DNA of 36,143 nt from an uncultured Anaerotruncus sp. (GTDB lineage: Bacteria; Bacillota; Clostridia; Oscillospirales; Ruminococcaceae), in NCBI RefSeq assembly GCF_902490045.1, contig NZ_CABUCJ010000012.1:1-36143 (forward strand). The letters run 5' to 3'. The notes under the pieces were generated by a model. It worked only from the letters and a program-made list of their open reading frames with translations. It was not told where the DNA came from and searched no databases. Position 1 is the stretch's first letter. Each line of letters starts with the position of its first letter. The position numbers and the translations under genes were made by a program. Below, in pieces: positions 1 to 6,840 of this stretch.

Positions 1-389
1 TTCCCGCCGTCCTTCGCTTCAATATGCAGGTTCCGCGTGAACGGGAAGGTCGATACCGCCGTAATCTCCACCGCGAGGCCATCCTCCGTGAAGAGTTCCT
101 CCTGCGTCACCGTCAGACTGTATTCGTCCGTGCTGCCCTTGTCGTCCCCGTCGCGGTGCCGCTCCTCCGACGGGCTTTCACCGCTCTCCGTGGGCTTTTC
201 CGCTTCCGGTTTGCTCTCCTCCGCGGGCGCGGCTTCTCCCGACGAGGAAGCGCCGCCCCCCGGCTCTCCCCCGACGATATCCTCCGCGTATGTAAAGACC
301 GGGATCGTACTCATCAGCATCAGCACCGCCAGCAGCAGCGCCGTATGCTTTTTCCAACCAGTTTTCTGTCCCCATCCCTGCGACTTCAT
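1..389 (-). CDS. Secreted protein, N-terminal part (runs off the left edge)
   Basis: The frame opens with ATG at 389-387 behind a GGAGGGAATCAGGA ribosome binding site and stays open to base 1, so only about 129 N-terminal residues are visible. They show a classic signal peptide: a lysine-containing start (KKHTA near residues 14-18), a hydrophobic core LLLAVLMLMSTIPVF and a probable cleavage site near YAED. A low-complexity linker rich in Glu, Ala, Ser, Pro and Gly follows (about residues 37-85), typical of exported surface proteins, and then what looks like the first beta strands of a folded domain (SLTVTQEELFTEDGLAVEI). No family can be named from this fragment. The unknown gene at 425-961 lies 35 bases upstream on the same strand and may be co-transcribed with it. 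Confidence 0.8.
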   Translation of the reverse strand, partial: MKSQGWGQKTGWKKHTALLLAVLMLMSTIPVFTYAEDIVGGEPGGGASSSGEAAPAEESKPEAEKPTESGESPSEERHRDGDDKGSTDEYSLTVTQEELFTEDGLAVEITAVSTFPFTRNLHIEAKDGG

Positions 390-424
390 TCCTGATTCCC
401 TCCATGCCTCAACGATTCCATATT

Positions 425-961
425 TTAAACAGACGTTTCATCTTTTGGTTCCAAATCCAGCGCGCTTTCCAAAAGATAGGAAAGCTCCAGCACACTCCGG
501 AACTTTCGTTCCTCCTTCGCCTCCAGCCAGCGGACGCTCCCCTGCCAGCTGCTGTTCTGCCGCGCGCACACATGCACCGAGAAGGTCGCGCACCGCCCCC
601 AGCCGTCCTGCATCACGCGCTCGTTCCAAGGCTGTTCCAGACGGGGAAGCAGGTCCTCTTTCATTCGGCAGTAGCGCCTGATTCCATCCCTTCCGAAGGA
701 TCTGAGCGCGGTGTCCCGCTGGGGAAATGCCAAATGGTCCAGCAGAGCGTCCAATTTCATGACCAGGTCGTAGAGCCCGATAAACGGAATCTTCTCCATA
801 AAGCAGCCGTTATGCAATTCCCCCTGGACGATTCTCAGGGGAACGGCCTCCGCCAGACCTCCGCCGCCCGAACGGCGGCAAACCGCACACTCTGAAACAG
901 CATTAACGCTAACGACCGTCACCGGGATGTTGCCGGAATACTGTCTGATTGCGGCTCTCAT
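425..961 (-). CDS. Conserved-looking hypothetical protein, 178 aa
   Basis: The ATG at 961-959 is preceded by GGGGGAAAATGG, a plausible ribosome binding site. The product has no signal peptide or membrane segment. A Cys-x2-Cys pair (CAVC, residues about 25-28) lies near the N-terminus. The C-terminal third has an orderly pattern around FSVHVCARQNSSWQGSVRWL and then SVLELSYLLESAL, which looks like a small beta-alpha domain. I have an impression of similar proteins in other Clostridia but cannot name a family. It is followed after 35 bases by the secreted-protein gene, so the two may form an operon driven by the promoter at 1098-1126. Confidence 0.65.
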   Translation of the reverse strand: MRAAIRQYSGNIPVTVVSVNAVSECAVCRRSGGGGLAEAVPLRIVQGELHNGCFMEKIPFIGLYDLVMKLDALLDHLAFPQRDTALRSFGRDGIRRYCRMKEDLLPRLEQPWNERVMQDGWGRCATFSVHVCARQNSSWQGSVRWLEAKEERKFRSVLELSYLLESALDLEPKDETSV

Positions 962-1097
962 CCATTTTCCCCCGTTCGTTACCGCTTTTAATGATACAAA
1001 GTGTCACAAAAGGTACACCATATGAAATTGGCGAAATTCCCAGTAAAATTTTTTAATTTTTGAATATTACTAGGATATATAGGAAAATACTGTTAAA

Positions 1098-1126
1098 AGT
1101 ATAGCACGAAAACGTGTTGATTACAA
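1098..1126 (-). promoter_or_regulatory. Sigma-A-type promoter with an inverted repeat in its spacer
   Basis: On the minus strand a -35 TTGTAA (1126-1121) and a -10 TATACT (1103-1098) are separated by exactly 17 bases. The spacer holds the inverted repeat CACGTTTTCGTG (1116-1105), which could be a repressor operator. The promoter points at the gene starting at 961, leaving a leader of about 130 bases. The promoter match is good; the operator is an inference. Confidence 0.6.
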
Positions 1127-1288
1127 TAGAAATCGTTCATAAAATCTTAAAATTTCTTGACTAATTTAGTCACAAAAAGTGTACTTTTTGACATCTTTCC
1201 CAACAGCTTTTCAAACGAACAAAATGCTTCAATTTTATTTGCATCATATTTTTTATTTTCCAGTTTGAATTTTAAGAATTTTGTGACC

Positions 1289-1332
1289 AAAAAGCCGCAG
1301 GAAAACCTTTCGGGTTTTTCTGCGGCTTTTTT
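1289..1332 (+). terminator. Intrinsic terminator (bidirectional)
   Basis: Long hairpin with arms AAAAGCCGCAGGAAAA and TTTTTCTGCGGCTTTT closed by a CCTTTCGGG loop, ending in a T run. No plus-strand gene precedes it. It therefore ends an unseen short transcript, attenuates the leader of the collagen-like gene, or insulates the two divergent genes. Confidence 0.75.
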
Positions 1333-1656
1333 AGAGAAATTCCTATGGAATTTTATCCCTGAAAAGGATTGTGCGGCAGCAGCCGGGAATGCGAACGGCC
1401 GATGACCGCAGTCTCACCTCCGGTCACGGCGCCGCCGTTAAACACCGGAAGCATGTGAAAAAAGAGCGCAAAGCCGAACCGGTGAAACAAAGAGGGCCAG
1501 CCGTGAAACCGGTTGCCACTCTTGGAGATTTTTCCTTTTTTTCTGCGTCATCCGGCCGCGGCGGTTTTAACCGCCGGGGACGAGAACGGCGCCCCCGGCC
1601 CCTGAATAAACTGAAGGGAGAACACTGGGATTTTTCCCTGAAAAGGATGAACGCAT

Positions 1657-2523
1657 ATGACAACCGAACGCTCAAACGAATGCTGCCGCCCCTGCTGCGG
1701 TTCCAGGGGGCCAACCGGCCCCGCCGGCCCTACGGGACCGACCGGAAATGCCGGCCCCACGGGGCCCCGTGGGATGACCGGACCCGCAGGGCCCGTCGGG
1801 CAGCCGGGCCTCCAAGGACCCACAGGTCCGATGGGGCCGATGGGGCTTCCGGGCGTGACCGGACCGACAGGCGCTGCGGGACCTGCCGGCGCACAGGGCC
1901 CCATCGGCGCGCAGGGCGTCACGGGGCCCACGGGCGCAACCGGGCCGACCGGCATCGGGCTTCCCGGGCCGGCCGGGCCCACCGGCGCCACAGGAGCCAC
2001 AGGCCCGCAGGGACCCGCGGGCCCCATTGGGCAGCCCGGCCTCCAAGGCCCCACGGGACCCATGGGGCCGATGGGGCTCACAGGCGCGACCGGAGCAACC
2101 GGACCGACCGGCCCGGTTCCCAGCGGCAAGTTTGCCTCCTTCATCAATTTCGGCGCACAGTTTGCGGACGCCGCGTTGATTCCCATGAAAACGGAAATTG
2201 CGGACCCAACCGGCAGGATCGTGCTTACAGATTCGACCCGCGTCAGTCTGGAGCCGGGCGTGTACGCCATTTTCTACGAAGTGTCCGCCCTGCTTTCGGA
2301 ATCCGGATTTATCCAGGTCACCCCCTTCTACAACGGCAGTCCTCATATTGAATACGGGATTTACTTTATGACCGGAGCGGGACGTTCCAGCGCATTTGGC
2401 TCCGTCTCATTCATGATAGAAGTTCCGGCCCGGACGGTCTTCAGCCTGACCTTCAACAGCCCGGTGAGGACCACGGAGGGAACGCTGACCATGACAATTT
2501 TCCAGTTGAGAAGCGCGTCATAA
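1657..2523 (+). CDS. Collagen-like triple-helix protein with BclA-like C-terminal domain
   Basis: 288 residues; the ATG at 1657 follows AAAAGGATGAACGC. A short cysteine-rich head (NECCRPCCG) leads into about 45 Gly-X-Y triplets, mainly GPTGPx, GATGPT and GPMGPM, from about residue 19 to 154. One block (GQPGLQGPTGPMGPMGL) appears twice almost unchanged, a sign of internal duplication. The last ~130 residues form a predicted beta-rich globular domain (FASFINFGAQFADAAL to the end), like the trimerising TNF-like heads of exosporium proteins of the BclA type. There is no signal peptide, which fits a spore-surface protein delivered from the mother cell. Spore location is inferred from the family, not shown. 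A strong hairpin follows at 2540-2578. Confidence 0.85.
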   Translation: MTTERSNECCRPCCGSRGPTGPAGPTGPTGNAGPTGPRGMTGPAGPVGQPGLQGPTGPMGPMGLPGVTGPTGAAGPAGAQGPIGAQGVTGPTGATGPTGIGLPGPAGPTGATGATGPQGPAGPIGQPGLQGPTGPMGPMGLTGATGATGPTGPVPSGKFASFINFGAQFADAALIPMKTEIADPTGRIVLTDSTRVSLEPGVYAIFYEVSALLSESGFIQVTPFYNGSPHIEYGIYFMTGAGRSSAFGSVSFMIEVPARTVFSLTFNSPVRTTEGTLTMTIFQLRSAS

Positions 2524-2539
2524 CTTCCCCGGCGCCTCT

Positions 2540-2578
2540 CCAAAGGCCGCGCCCGCTATGGCGGGACGCGGCCTTTGG
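2540..2578 (+). terminator. Hairpin after the collagen-like gene
   Basis: Arms CCAAAGGCCGCG and CGCGGCCTTTGG, with an inner CCCGC/GCGGG stem, starting 17 bases after the stop codon. There is no clear T run on either side, so it may protect or process the RNA rather than terminate strictly. Confidence 0.6.
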
Positions 2579-2644
2579 CATTGCCACCCGTCCCCCAGCA
2601 TGATAGAATAGGAGCATAAAGACCTGTGGAACGGAGAGGATGTC

Positions 2645-3973
2645 ATGCAGCTGCGGGGAAAGCGACTGCTCCTGGTGGGCTTTACCCTCTTTTCGATGTT
2701 CTTCGGGGCGGGGAATCTGATCTTTCCGCCCTTTCTCGGCGCGCAGGCCGGGACAAGCACCTGGCCCGCCATGGCCGGGTTCGCACTCAGCGCCATCGGC
2801 TTTCCCATTCTCGGGGTGATCGCCGTGGCGCGGTCGGGCGGGCTCTCCCGGCTGGCCGGGCGGGTGCATCCGCGCTTCGCCGCCGTCTATACGATGCTCA
2901 TCTATCTTTCCATCGGACCCTGCCTCGCCATCCCCCGCACCGCCAGCACCTCCTTTGAAATGGCCGTCTCCCCCTTCCTGCAAACGGGTGGCCCGGTGAG
3001 GCTCCTGCAGCTCGGGTACTCCGCCCTCTTTTTCGGCGCGGCGCTCCTGCTGGCCCTCAAGCCGGAAAAGCTCACCGACCGGCTCGGCAAAATCCTCTGC
3101 CCCGCCCTGCTGCTGCTCATCCTCGTCATCTTTCTGGGCTGCGCCCTGCGGCCCCCGGGCGGGTACGGCGCGGTGACGGGCGCGTATGCGTCCAATCCCG
3201 CCGCGCAGGGGTTCCTCGTCGGCTACCAGACGATGGACACGATCGCAGCGCTCAACTTCGGCATCGTCATCGCCCTCAACATCCGCGCGGGCGGCGTCAC
3301 GGACGACGGCGCCGTCGTGCGCGGCACCGTCCGCGCGGGCTGGCTCGCCGGCGCCGTCCTTCTGGCCGTCTACGCCATGCTCGCCCACATCGGCGCCCTT
3401 TCCGGGAGCGCGTTCCCCGGCAGCGAAAACGGCGCGGAGACCCTCACCCGGCTCGTCTCCGCCCTCTTCGGCCCCTTCGGGAGCGTCCTGCTCGCCGCCG
3501 TCTTCGTCATCGCCTGCCTCAACACCTGCATCGGCCTCATCAGCTGCTGCGGCGAATACTTCCACGAGCTGTTCCCGCGCGTCTCCTACCGCCGGTGGGC
3601 CCTCTTTTTCGCGCTCATCAGCATGGCGATCTCCAACCTCGGGCTCAACCAGATCCTCGCCGTCTCGGTCCCCGTGCTCGGCGCGATCTATCCGGTGGCG
3701 ATCGTGCTCATCCTGCTCTCCTTTTTGCACCGCTGGATCGCCCCTCTGAGGAAAATCTATCCCGCCGCCATTCTCTTCACCGCGTCCGCCAGCGTGCTCT
3801 ACGCGCTCGCGGACGCCCGCCTGTCCATCCCCATCCTCACCCCGGCGATGAAGCGCATTCCCCTCGCGGGGCTCGGGCTCGGCTGGGTGCTGCCCGCCGC
3901 CGCGGGCATCCTGCTCGGGGCGCTGATGTCGCTCACGCCGGGAAAAAAGAGCGGCCGGAGAGGGCCCGCATAA
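2645..3973 (+). CDS. brnQ: Branched-chain amino acid transporter, BrnQ/LIVCS family
   Basis: 442 residues, the usual length for the family. The ATG at 2645 follows GGAGAGGATGTC. The family imports leucine, isoleucine and valine with a cation. The signature start GFTLFSMFFGAGNLIFPP (about residues 12-29) is the conserved first helix of BrnQ, and GPCLAIPRTASTSFEMAV near residue 95 is the second family hallmark. About 12 hydrophobic membrane segments run to near the C-terminus, which ends in a basic tail (GKKSGRRGPA). It stands alone on the plus strand between the collagen-like gene and a histidine kinase remnant, with the strong terminator at 4128-4167 behind it. Long frames on the opposite strand here are GC-rich shadows. 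Confidence 0.93.
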   Translation: MQLRGKRLLLVGFTLFSMFFGAGNLIFPPFLGAQAGTSTWPAMAGFALSAIGFPILGVIAVARSGGLSRLAGRVHPRFAAVYTMLIYLSIGPCLAIPRTASTSFEMAVSPFLQTGGPVRLLQLGYSALFFGAALLLALKPEKLTDRLGKILCPALLLLILVIFLGCALRPPGGYGAVTGAYASNPAAQGFLVGYQTMDTIAALNFGIVIALNIRAGGVTDDGAVVRGTVRAGWLAGAVLLAVYAMLAHIGALSGSAFPGSENGAETLTRLVSALFGPFGSVLLAAVFVIACLNTCIGLISCCGEYFHELFPRVSYRRWALFFALISMAISNLGLNQILAVSVPVLGAIYPVAIVLILLSFLHRWIAPLRKIYPAAILFTASASVLYALADARLSIPILTPAMKRIPLAGLGLGWVLPAAAGILLGALMSLTPGKKSGRRGPA

Positions 3974-4113
3974 CACGGGGCATCGCGCAGGCAAACCTCC
4001 ACTCCCCGGAAAAGATCCAGGTCTGCCTGAATAAAACAGGCGTCTCGAGCCGGCATCTTTGAAGCCTCATCAACGAAGTGCTGGACATGTCCAAGATCGA
4101 AAGCCCGGTACGG
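3970..4113 (+). pseudogene. Remnant of a sensor histidine kinase dimerisation region
   Basis: In one frame across the end of brnQ the translation reads IAQANLHSPEKIQVCLNK, then GVSSRHL, a TGA stop at 4060-4062, and SLINEVLDMSKIES. This is the well-known stretch just after the phosphorylated histidine of hybrid sensor kinases (family form: SSRHLLxLINDVLDMSKIESGK). Only about 45 residues survive. One leucine codon has become a stop, the histidine box and the ATPase domain are missing, and the frame ends at TAA soon after. It is best read as the scar of a deleted kinase gene whose 5' part was replaced or lost next to brnQ. The match is from pattern recognition and is quite specific. Confidence 0.6.
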
Positions 4114-4127
4114 CGGCCGCACGCATA

Positions 4128-4167
4128 AAAGGCCCCATGCGATGACACGTCATCGCATGGGGCCTTT
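4128..4167. terminator. Bidirectional terminator between convergent units
   Basis: Perfect 18-base arms AAAGGCCCCATGCGATGA / TCATCGCATGGGGCCTTT around a 4-base loop. T-rich on the plus side (CATTTTTTATT) and TTTTATG on the minus side. It ends the brnQ side and the catabolic operon that stops at 4214. Confidence 0.9.
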
Positions 4168-4213
4168 CATTTTTTATTCGCCCGGGGGCTGCCCGCTTCC
4201 GGCGCCGCGCGTC

Positions 4214-4696
4214 TCACTCGAGCGTGTGGTGCTTCCTGTAATAATTCAGCAGGCCGCCCTCCGAGATGTAGCCGAGCACCTGCTCGGGGAAGGGTGCAAA
4301 TTCCACGGGATCCAGATCGTTTATCCTGATGCAGTGGTTTTCCAGGTCGACCGTCACCCTGTCGCCGTCATGGATTTCCGCCTGACAGACGACGGGGAGG
4401 ATTCCCATGTTGATGCCCCCGCGGTAAAACTGGCGGCTGAACGATTTGGCGATCACGCACCGGATGCCGGCGGCCTTCATCACGAGGATGATCTGCTCCC
4501 GCGACGACCCGCAGCCGAAATTTTCACCCGCCGCGAGGATATCGCCCGGCGCAAAGAGGTCCCCGAAATCGCTGCGGCAGGATTCAAACAGGTAGGGCAC
4601 CGCCTCGGCTTCGCTCTTTCCTCCCGCGAGCCGGCTTCCCGCGATGATCTGATCGCCGCTGACGCCGTCGCCCAGCACGATCGCTTTTCCGGTCAT
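4214..4696 (-). CDS. Aconitase-family hydratase, small (swivel) subunit, LeuD/DmdB-like
   Basis: 160 residues, normal for the 3-isopropylmalate dehydratase small subunit. The ATG at 4696 overlaps the stop of the large subunit (ATGA) and has GGGGAGGTG upstream; this start is preferred to one 33 bases earlier. GDGVSGDQIIAG near residue 10 and GENFGCGSSREQ near 57-68 are the substrate-loop motifs of the swivel domain. Together with the gene before it, it should add water to, or remove it from, a dicarboxylate. Family members act on isopropylmalate, homoaconitate, citraconate or 2,3-dimethylmaleate. No leuA or leuB-type biosynthesis context is present; the neighbours are a transporter and lyases, so a catabolic role is more likely than leucine synthesis. 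Confidence 0.87.
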   Translation of the reverse strand: MTGKAIVLGDGVSGDQIIAGSRLAGGKSEAEAVPYLFESCRSDFGDLFAPGDILAAGENFGCGSSREQIILVMKAAGIRCVIAKSFSRQFYRGGINMGILPVVCQAEIHDGDRVTVDLENHCIRINDLDPVEFAPFPEQVLGYISEGGLLNYYRKHHTLE

Positions 4697-5940
4697 GTCC
4701 GCACCTCCCCGTCCGATATGAAGCCGCACAGGGCGGAATACGCCGCGACCAGCGGGGAGGCGACGTAAATCTGCGCGCTCTTGCTTCCCATCCGGCCGCT
4801 CAGGTTCCTGTTCGTGGTGGATACGGCGACCTCGCCGTCCCCCAAAAGCCCGTTGTGGATCCCCGCGCAGGGCCCGCAGCTCGGCGGGAAAACCGCCGCG
4901 CCCGCGGCGGAAAGCGCTTCCAGCAGGCCGTCCGCGGCCAGCGCCCGCTCCACCTCCCGGGAGGCGGGGAACACCAGCAGCCGGACACCGTCGTGGACCT
5001 TCCTGCCCCGCAGGATTTCCGCCGCCAGCGCGATATCCTCATAGCGCCCGTTTGTGCAGGAGCCGATCACGACCTGGTCCACCTTCACATGGTTGAGCTC
5101 CCCGGCGGCGGCCGCGTGGTCGATGTGCGGAGGGACAGCCGCCAGCGGGCGCAGCTTTGAAAGGTCGATCTCGATTCTCCTGCTGTACTGCGCGCCGGCG
5201 TCCGGCTCCACGCCGGAGGCCTCCGACACGCCGTGCGCCTCGAGCCAGCGCCGGGTGATTTCATCGCAGGGCATGATCGCGCCCTTGGCGCCCGACTCGA
5301 TCATCATGTTGCAGATGGTGGCGCGGCTGTCGAAGCTGAGCTCCGACACGGCCTCCCCGCCGAATTCCACGCACTGGTAGGCGGCGCCGGCTTCCCCGAG
5401 GATGCGGATCAGTTCGAGCGCGACGTCCTTGCCGAGCACCTTTTCCGGGCGCCTTCCCACAAAGTCCACCCGGATCGTCTGCGGGATTTTGAACCAGCAC
5501 TGGTCGCTCGCGAAGACCACGGCCGCTTCGGCTGCGCCCACCCCCGTGCTGAACAGGTTCAGCACCCCGTAGGTGCAGGAGTGGGAGTCCGTGCCCACGG
5601 CGATATTTCCCGGGCGCAGCTTGCCCGATTCCAGCATCGCCTGGTGGCAGACGCCCCTGCAGGCGTCCACCAGCTGGATTCCATGCTCCCTTGCAAAGCC
5701 GCGCAGCAAAATATGGTTGTTCCCCGCGCTCGCATTGGGACAGGGGGCGAAATGGTCCAGCGCAACCAGGTGGTGCGACGGTGATTTTACGTTTGCGGCG
5801 ATCTGGCCGAAATTTTTCACCGCGGAAGGCCCGTTGACGTCGTGGATCATGCAGGCGTCCACCTCCACCACCACGATATCGCCGGCCTTTACGTCTTTTC
5901 CGGTTTTGGCCGCGAATATTTTTTCTACTACAGTTGCCAT
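4693..5940 (-). CDS. Aconitase-family hydratase, large 4Fe-4S subunit, LeuC/DmdA-like
   Basis: 415 residues, the length of the LeuC/homoaconitase/DmdA group of prokaryotes. The ATG at 5940-5938 follows GGGAGAAGATGAG. The iron-sulfur ligands are visible: Cys295 in VIGSCTNGRYED, and Cys355 and Cys358 in PPSCGPCAG. The active-site block GTDSHSCTYG lies at 117-125 and DHFAPCPNAS at 62-71. The enzyme interconverts a 2-hydroxy acid and an unsaturated acid with the small subunit encoded just downstream. In Eubacterium barkeri the same family (DmdAB) hydrates dimethylmaleate, and the product is split by a lyase of the kind encoded directly upstream here (5960-6826). The gene order lyase-large-small therefore suggests a hydrate-then-cleave route. 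Substrate unknown. Confidence 0.88.
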   Translation of the reverse strand: MATVVEKIFAAKTGKDVKAGDIVVVEVDACMIHDVNGPSAVKNFGQIAANVKSPSHHLVALDHFAPCPNASAGNNHILLRGFAREHGIQLVDACRGVCHQAMLESGKLRPGNIAVGTDSHSCTYGVLNLFSTGVGAAEAAVVFASDQCWFKIPQTIRVDFVGRRPEKVLGKDVALELIRILGEAGAAYQCVEFGGEAVSELSFDSRATICNMMIESGAKGAIMPCDEITRRWLEAHGVSEASGVEPDAGAQYSRRIEIDLSKLRPLAAVPPHIDHAAAAGELNHVKVDQVVIGSCTNGRYEDIALAAEILRGRKVHDGVRLLVFPASREVERALAADGLLEALSAAGAAVFPPSCGPCAGIHNGLLGDGEVAVSTTNRNLSGRMGSKSAQIYVASPLVAAYSALCGFISDGEVRT

Positions 5941-5959
5941 CTCATCTTCTCCCGCGCCG

Positions 5960-6826
5960 TCATTTGGAATAGTGGTATTCCTTTTCGGTATACGCCTTTA
6001 CTCTGGTCACATCCTGGAACTCCTCGAGGGTCGCCAGCCTTGCCAGGTCGGCCTGCGTATTGCCGTTTTTGTGCAGGCCGCGCATCACTTCGAGGGACTG
6101 CCTTAAAGCCAGGGAGCGCAGCGTGGCGGGATACAGGACCAGTTTGACGCGCATCTGGCGGAAGAGCTCCGGCGTGCACCGGTTGAGCTCGCTGGTGTCG
6201 TTGATATTGATGACGAGCGGCCCATGCACCGCGCGGGCGACCGTTTCAATCTCCTCCACCGTGGAGCAGCCCACGACAAACGCCGCGTCCGCGCCGCTGT
6301 CCAGATATCTGTTTGCCCGGGAGACCGCCTCGTCGACGCCGTAGCTCACGAGGGCGTCGGTGCGGGCGATGATGCAGAAGTCCCGCGTCTCCCTCGCGTC
6401 GATTCCCGCCTTGAGCTTTCTGACGAACTCGTCCGCGGGCACGACCTCATGCAGCCCGCCGTAATAGGCGCATTTTTTCGGAGAGACCTGATCCTCCAGA
6501 TGGATGCCCGCCACGCCGCCCCGTTCAAACTCCCGGACGGCGCGCATGAAATTGAGCGGCTGCCCGTAGCCCGTGTCCGCGTCGGCGATCACCGGGATCT
6601 GCACCGCGTTTGCAATGCGGGAGGAGGTCTGCGCGACCTCCGTCATCGTGAGCAGGCCCAGATCTGGCAGGCCGAATACCGACGCCGAAACCGCGTTCCC
6701 CGAGATCAGCGCCGACCGGAAGCCGGCCGCCTCGACGGCGAGCGCCCCGAGGCAGTCAAAGACGCCTGGGACAAAATAGGTCTGATCATCCTGAAGCATC
6801 CCTTTTAGAACCGACCGTTTGTTCAC
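5960..6826 (-). CDS. Isocitrate lyase/PEP mutase-family carbon-carbon lyase (first copy)
   Basis: 288 residues. It starts at GTG 6826-6824 with an ideal GGAGGTGAGG just upstream. It belongs to the superfamily of 2-methylisocitrate lyase, 2,3-dimethylmalate lyase and oxaloacetate decarboxylase, whose members cleave a 2-hydroxy or 2-oxo acid with Mg2+ (often giving pyruvate). Seen: the fold start YFVPGVFDCLGALAVE, the metal-binding block ADADTGYG (81-88), GIHLEDQ (107-113), the gating-loop cysteine at 119, and IIARTDAL. The usual loop KKCGH reads KKCAYYGG here, so the substrate may differ from methylisocitrate. It sits between the flavoprotein and the hydratase genes with tiny gaps (14 and 19 bases). 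Decarboxylase activity is an alternative. Confidence 0.85.
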   Translation of the reverse strand: MNKRSVLKGMLQDDQTYFVPGVFDCLGALAVEAAGFRSALISGNAVSASVFGLPDLGLLTMTEVAQTSSRIANAVQIPVIADADTGYGQPLNFMRAVREFERGGVAGIHLEDQVSPKKCAYYGGLHEVVPADEFVRKLKAGIDARETRDFCIIARTDALVSYGVDEAVSRANRYLDSGADAAFVVGCSTVEEIETVARAVHGPLVININDTSELNRCTPELFRQMRVKLVLYPATLRSLALRQSLEVMRGLHKNGNTQADLARLATLEEFQDVTRVKAYTEKEYHYSK

Positions 6827-6840
6827 ACCCTCACCTCCAA

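Larger units (their letters stand above)
962..1656. other. AT-rich intergenic region with repeated motifs
   Basis: This 695-base gap between divergent genes is strikingly AT-rich from about 1000 to 1290, against GC-rich surroundings. The motif GTCACAAAA occurs at 1003-1011 and 1169-1177, and as its reverse complement at 1279-1287. The interrupted palindromes TGACTAATTTAGTCA (1158-1172) and AAAAAGTGTACTTTTT (1174-1189) lie side by side. A 14-base direct repeat TCCCTGAAAAGGAT occurs at 1356-1369 and 1635-1648; the second copy supplies the ribosome binding site of the collagen-like gene. Open frames crossing 1371-1656 have no convincing coding signal, and I annotate no gene here. Confidence 0.6.

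Noticed and set aside
1548..2270. Minus-strand frame that also looks collagen-like (GPV, APV, GPM triplets)
   Set aside because: The GGN-CCN repeats of the real gene read as Gly/Pro codons on both strands; only the plus frame has regular Gly-X-Y register, a ribosome binding site and a folded C-terminal domain.
1371..2351. Plus-strand frame starting upstream of the collagen gene
   Set aside because: It is out of frame with the collagen gene and Arg/His-rich where they overlap; only its first ~95 codons are unshared, and these have no recognisable pattern.
2453..3994. Long minus-strand open frame opposite brnQ
   Set aside because: Low-complexity Glu/Gly/Arg/Asp composition, no start signal, and full overlap with brnQ, a clear family member.
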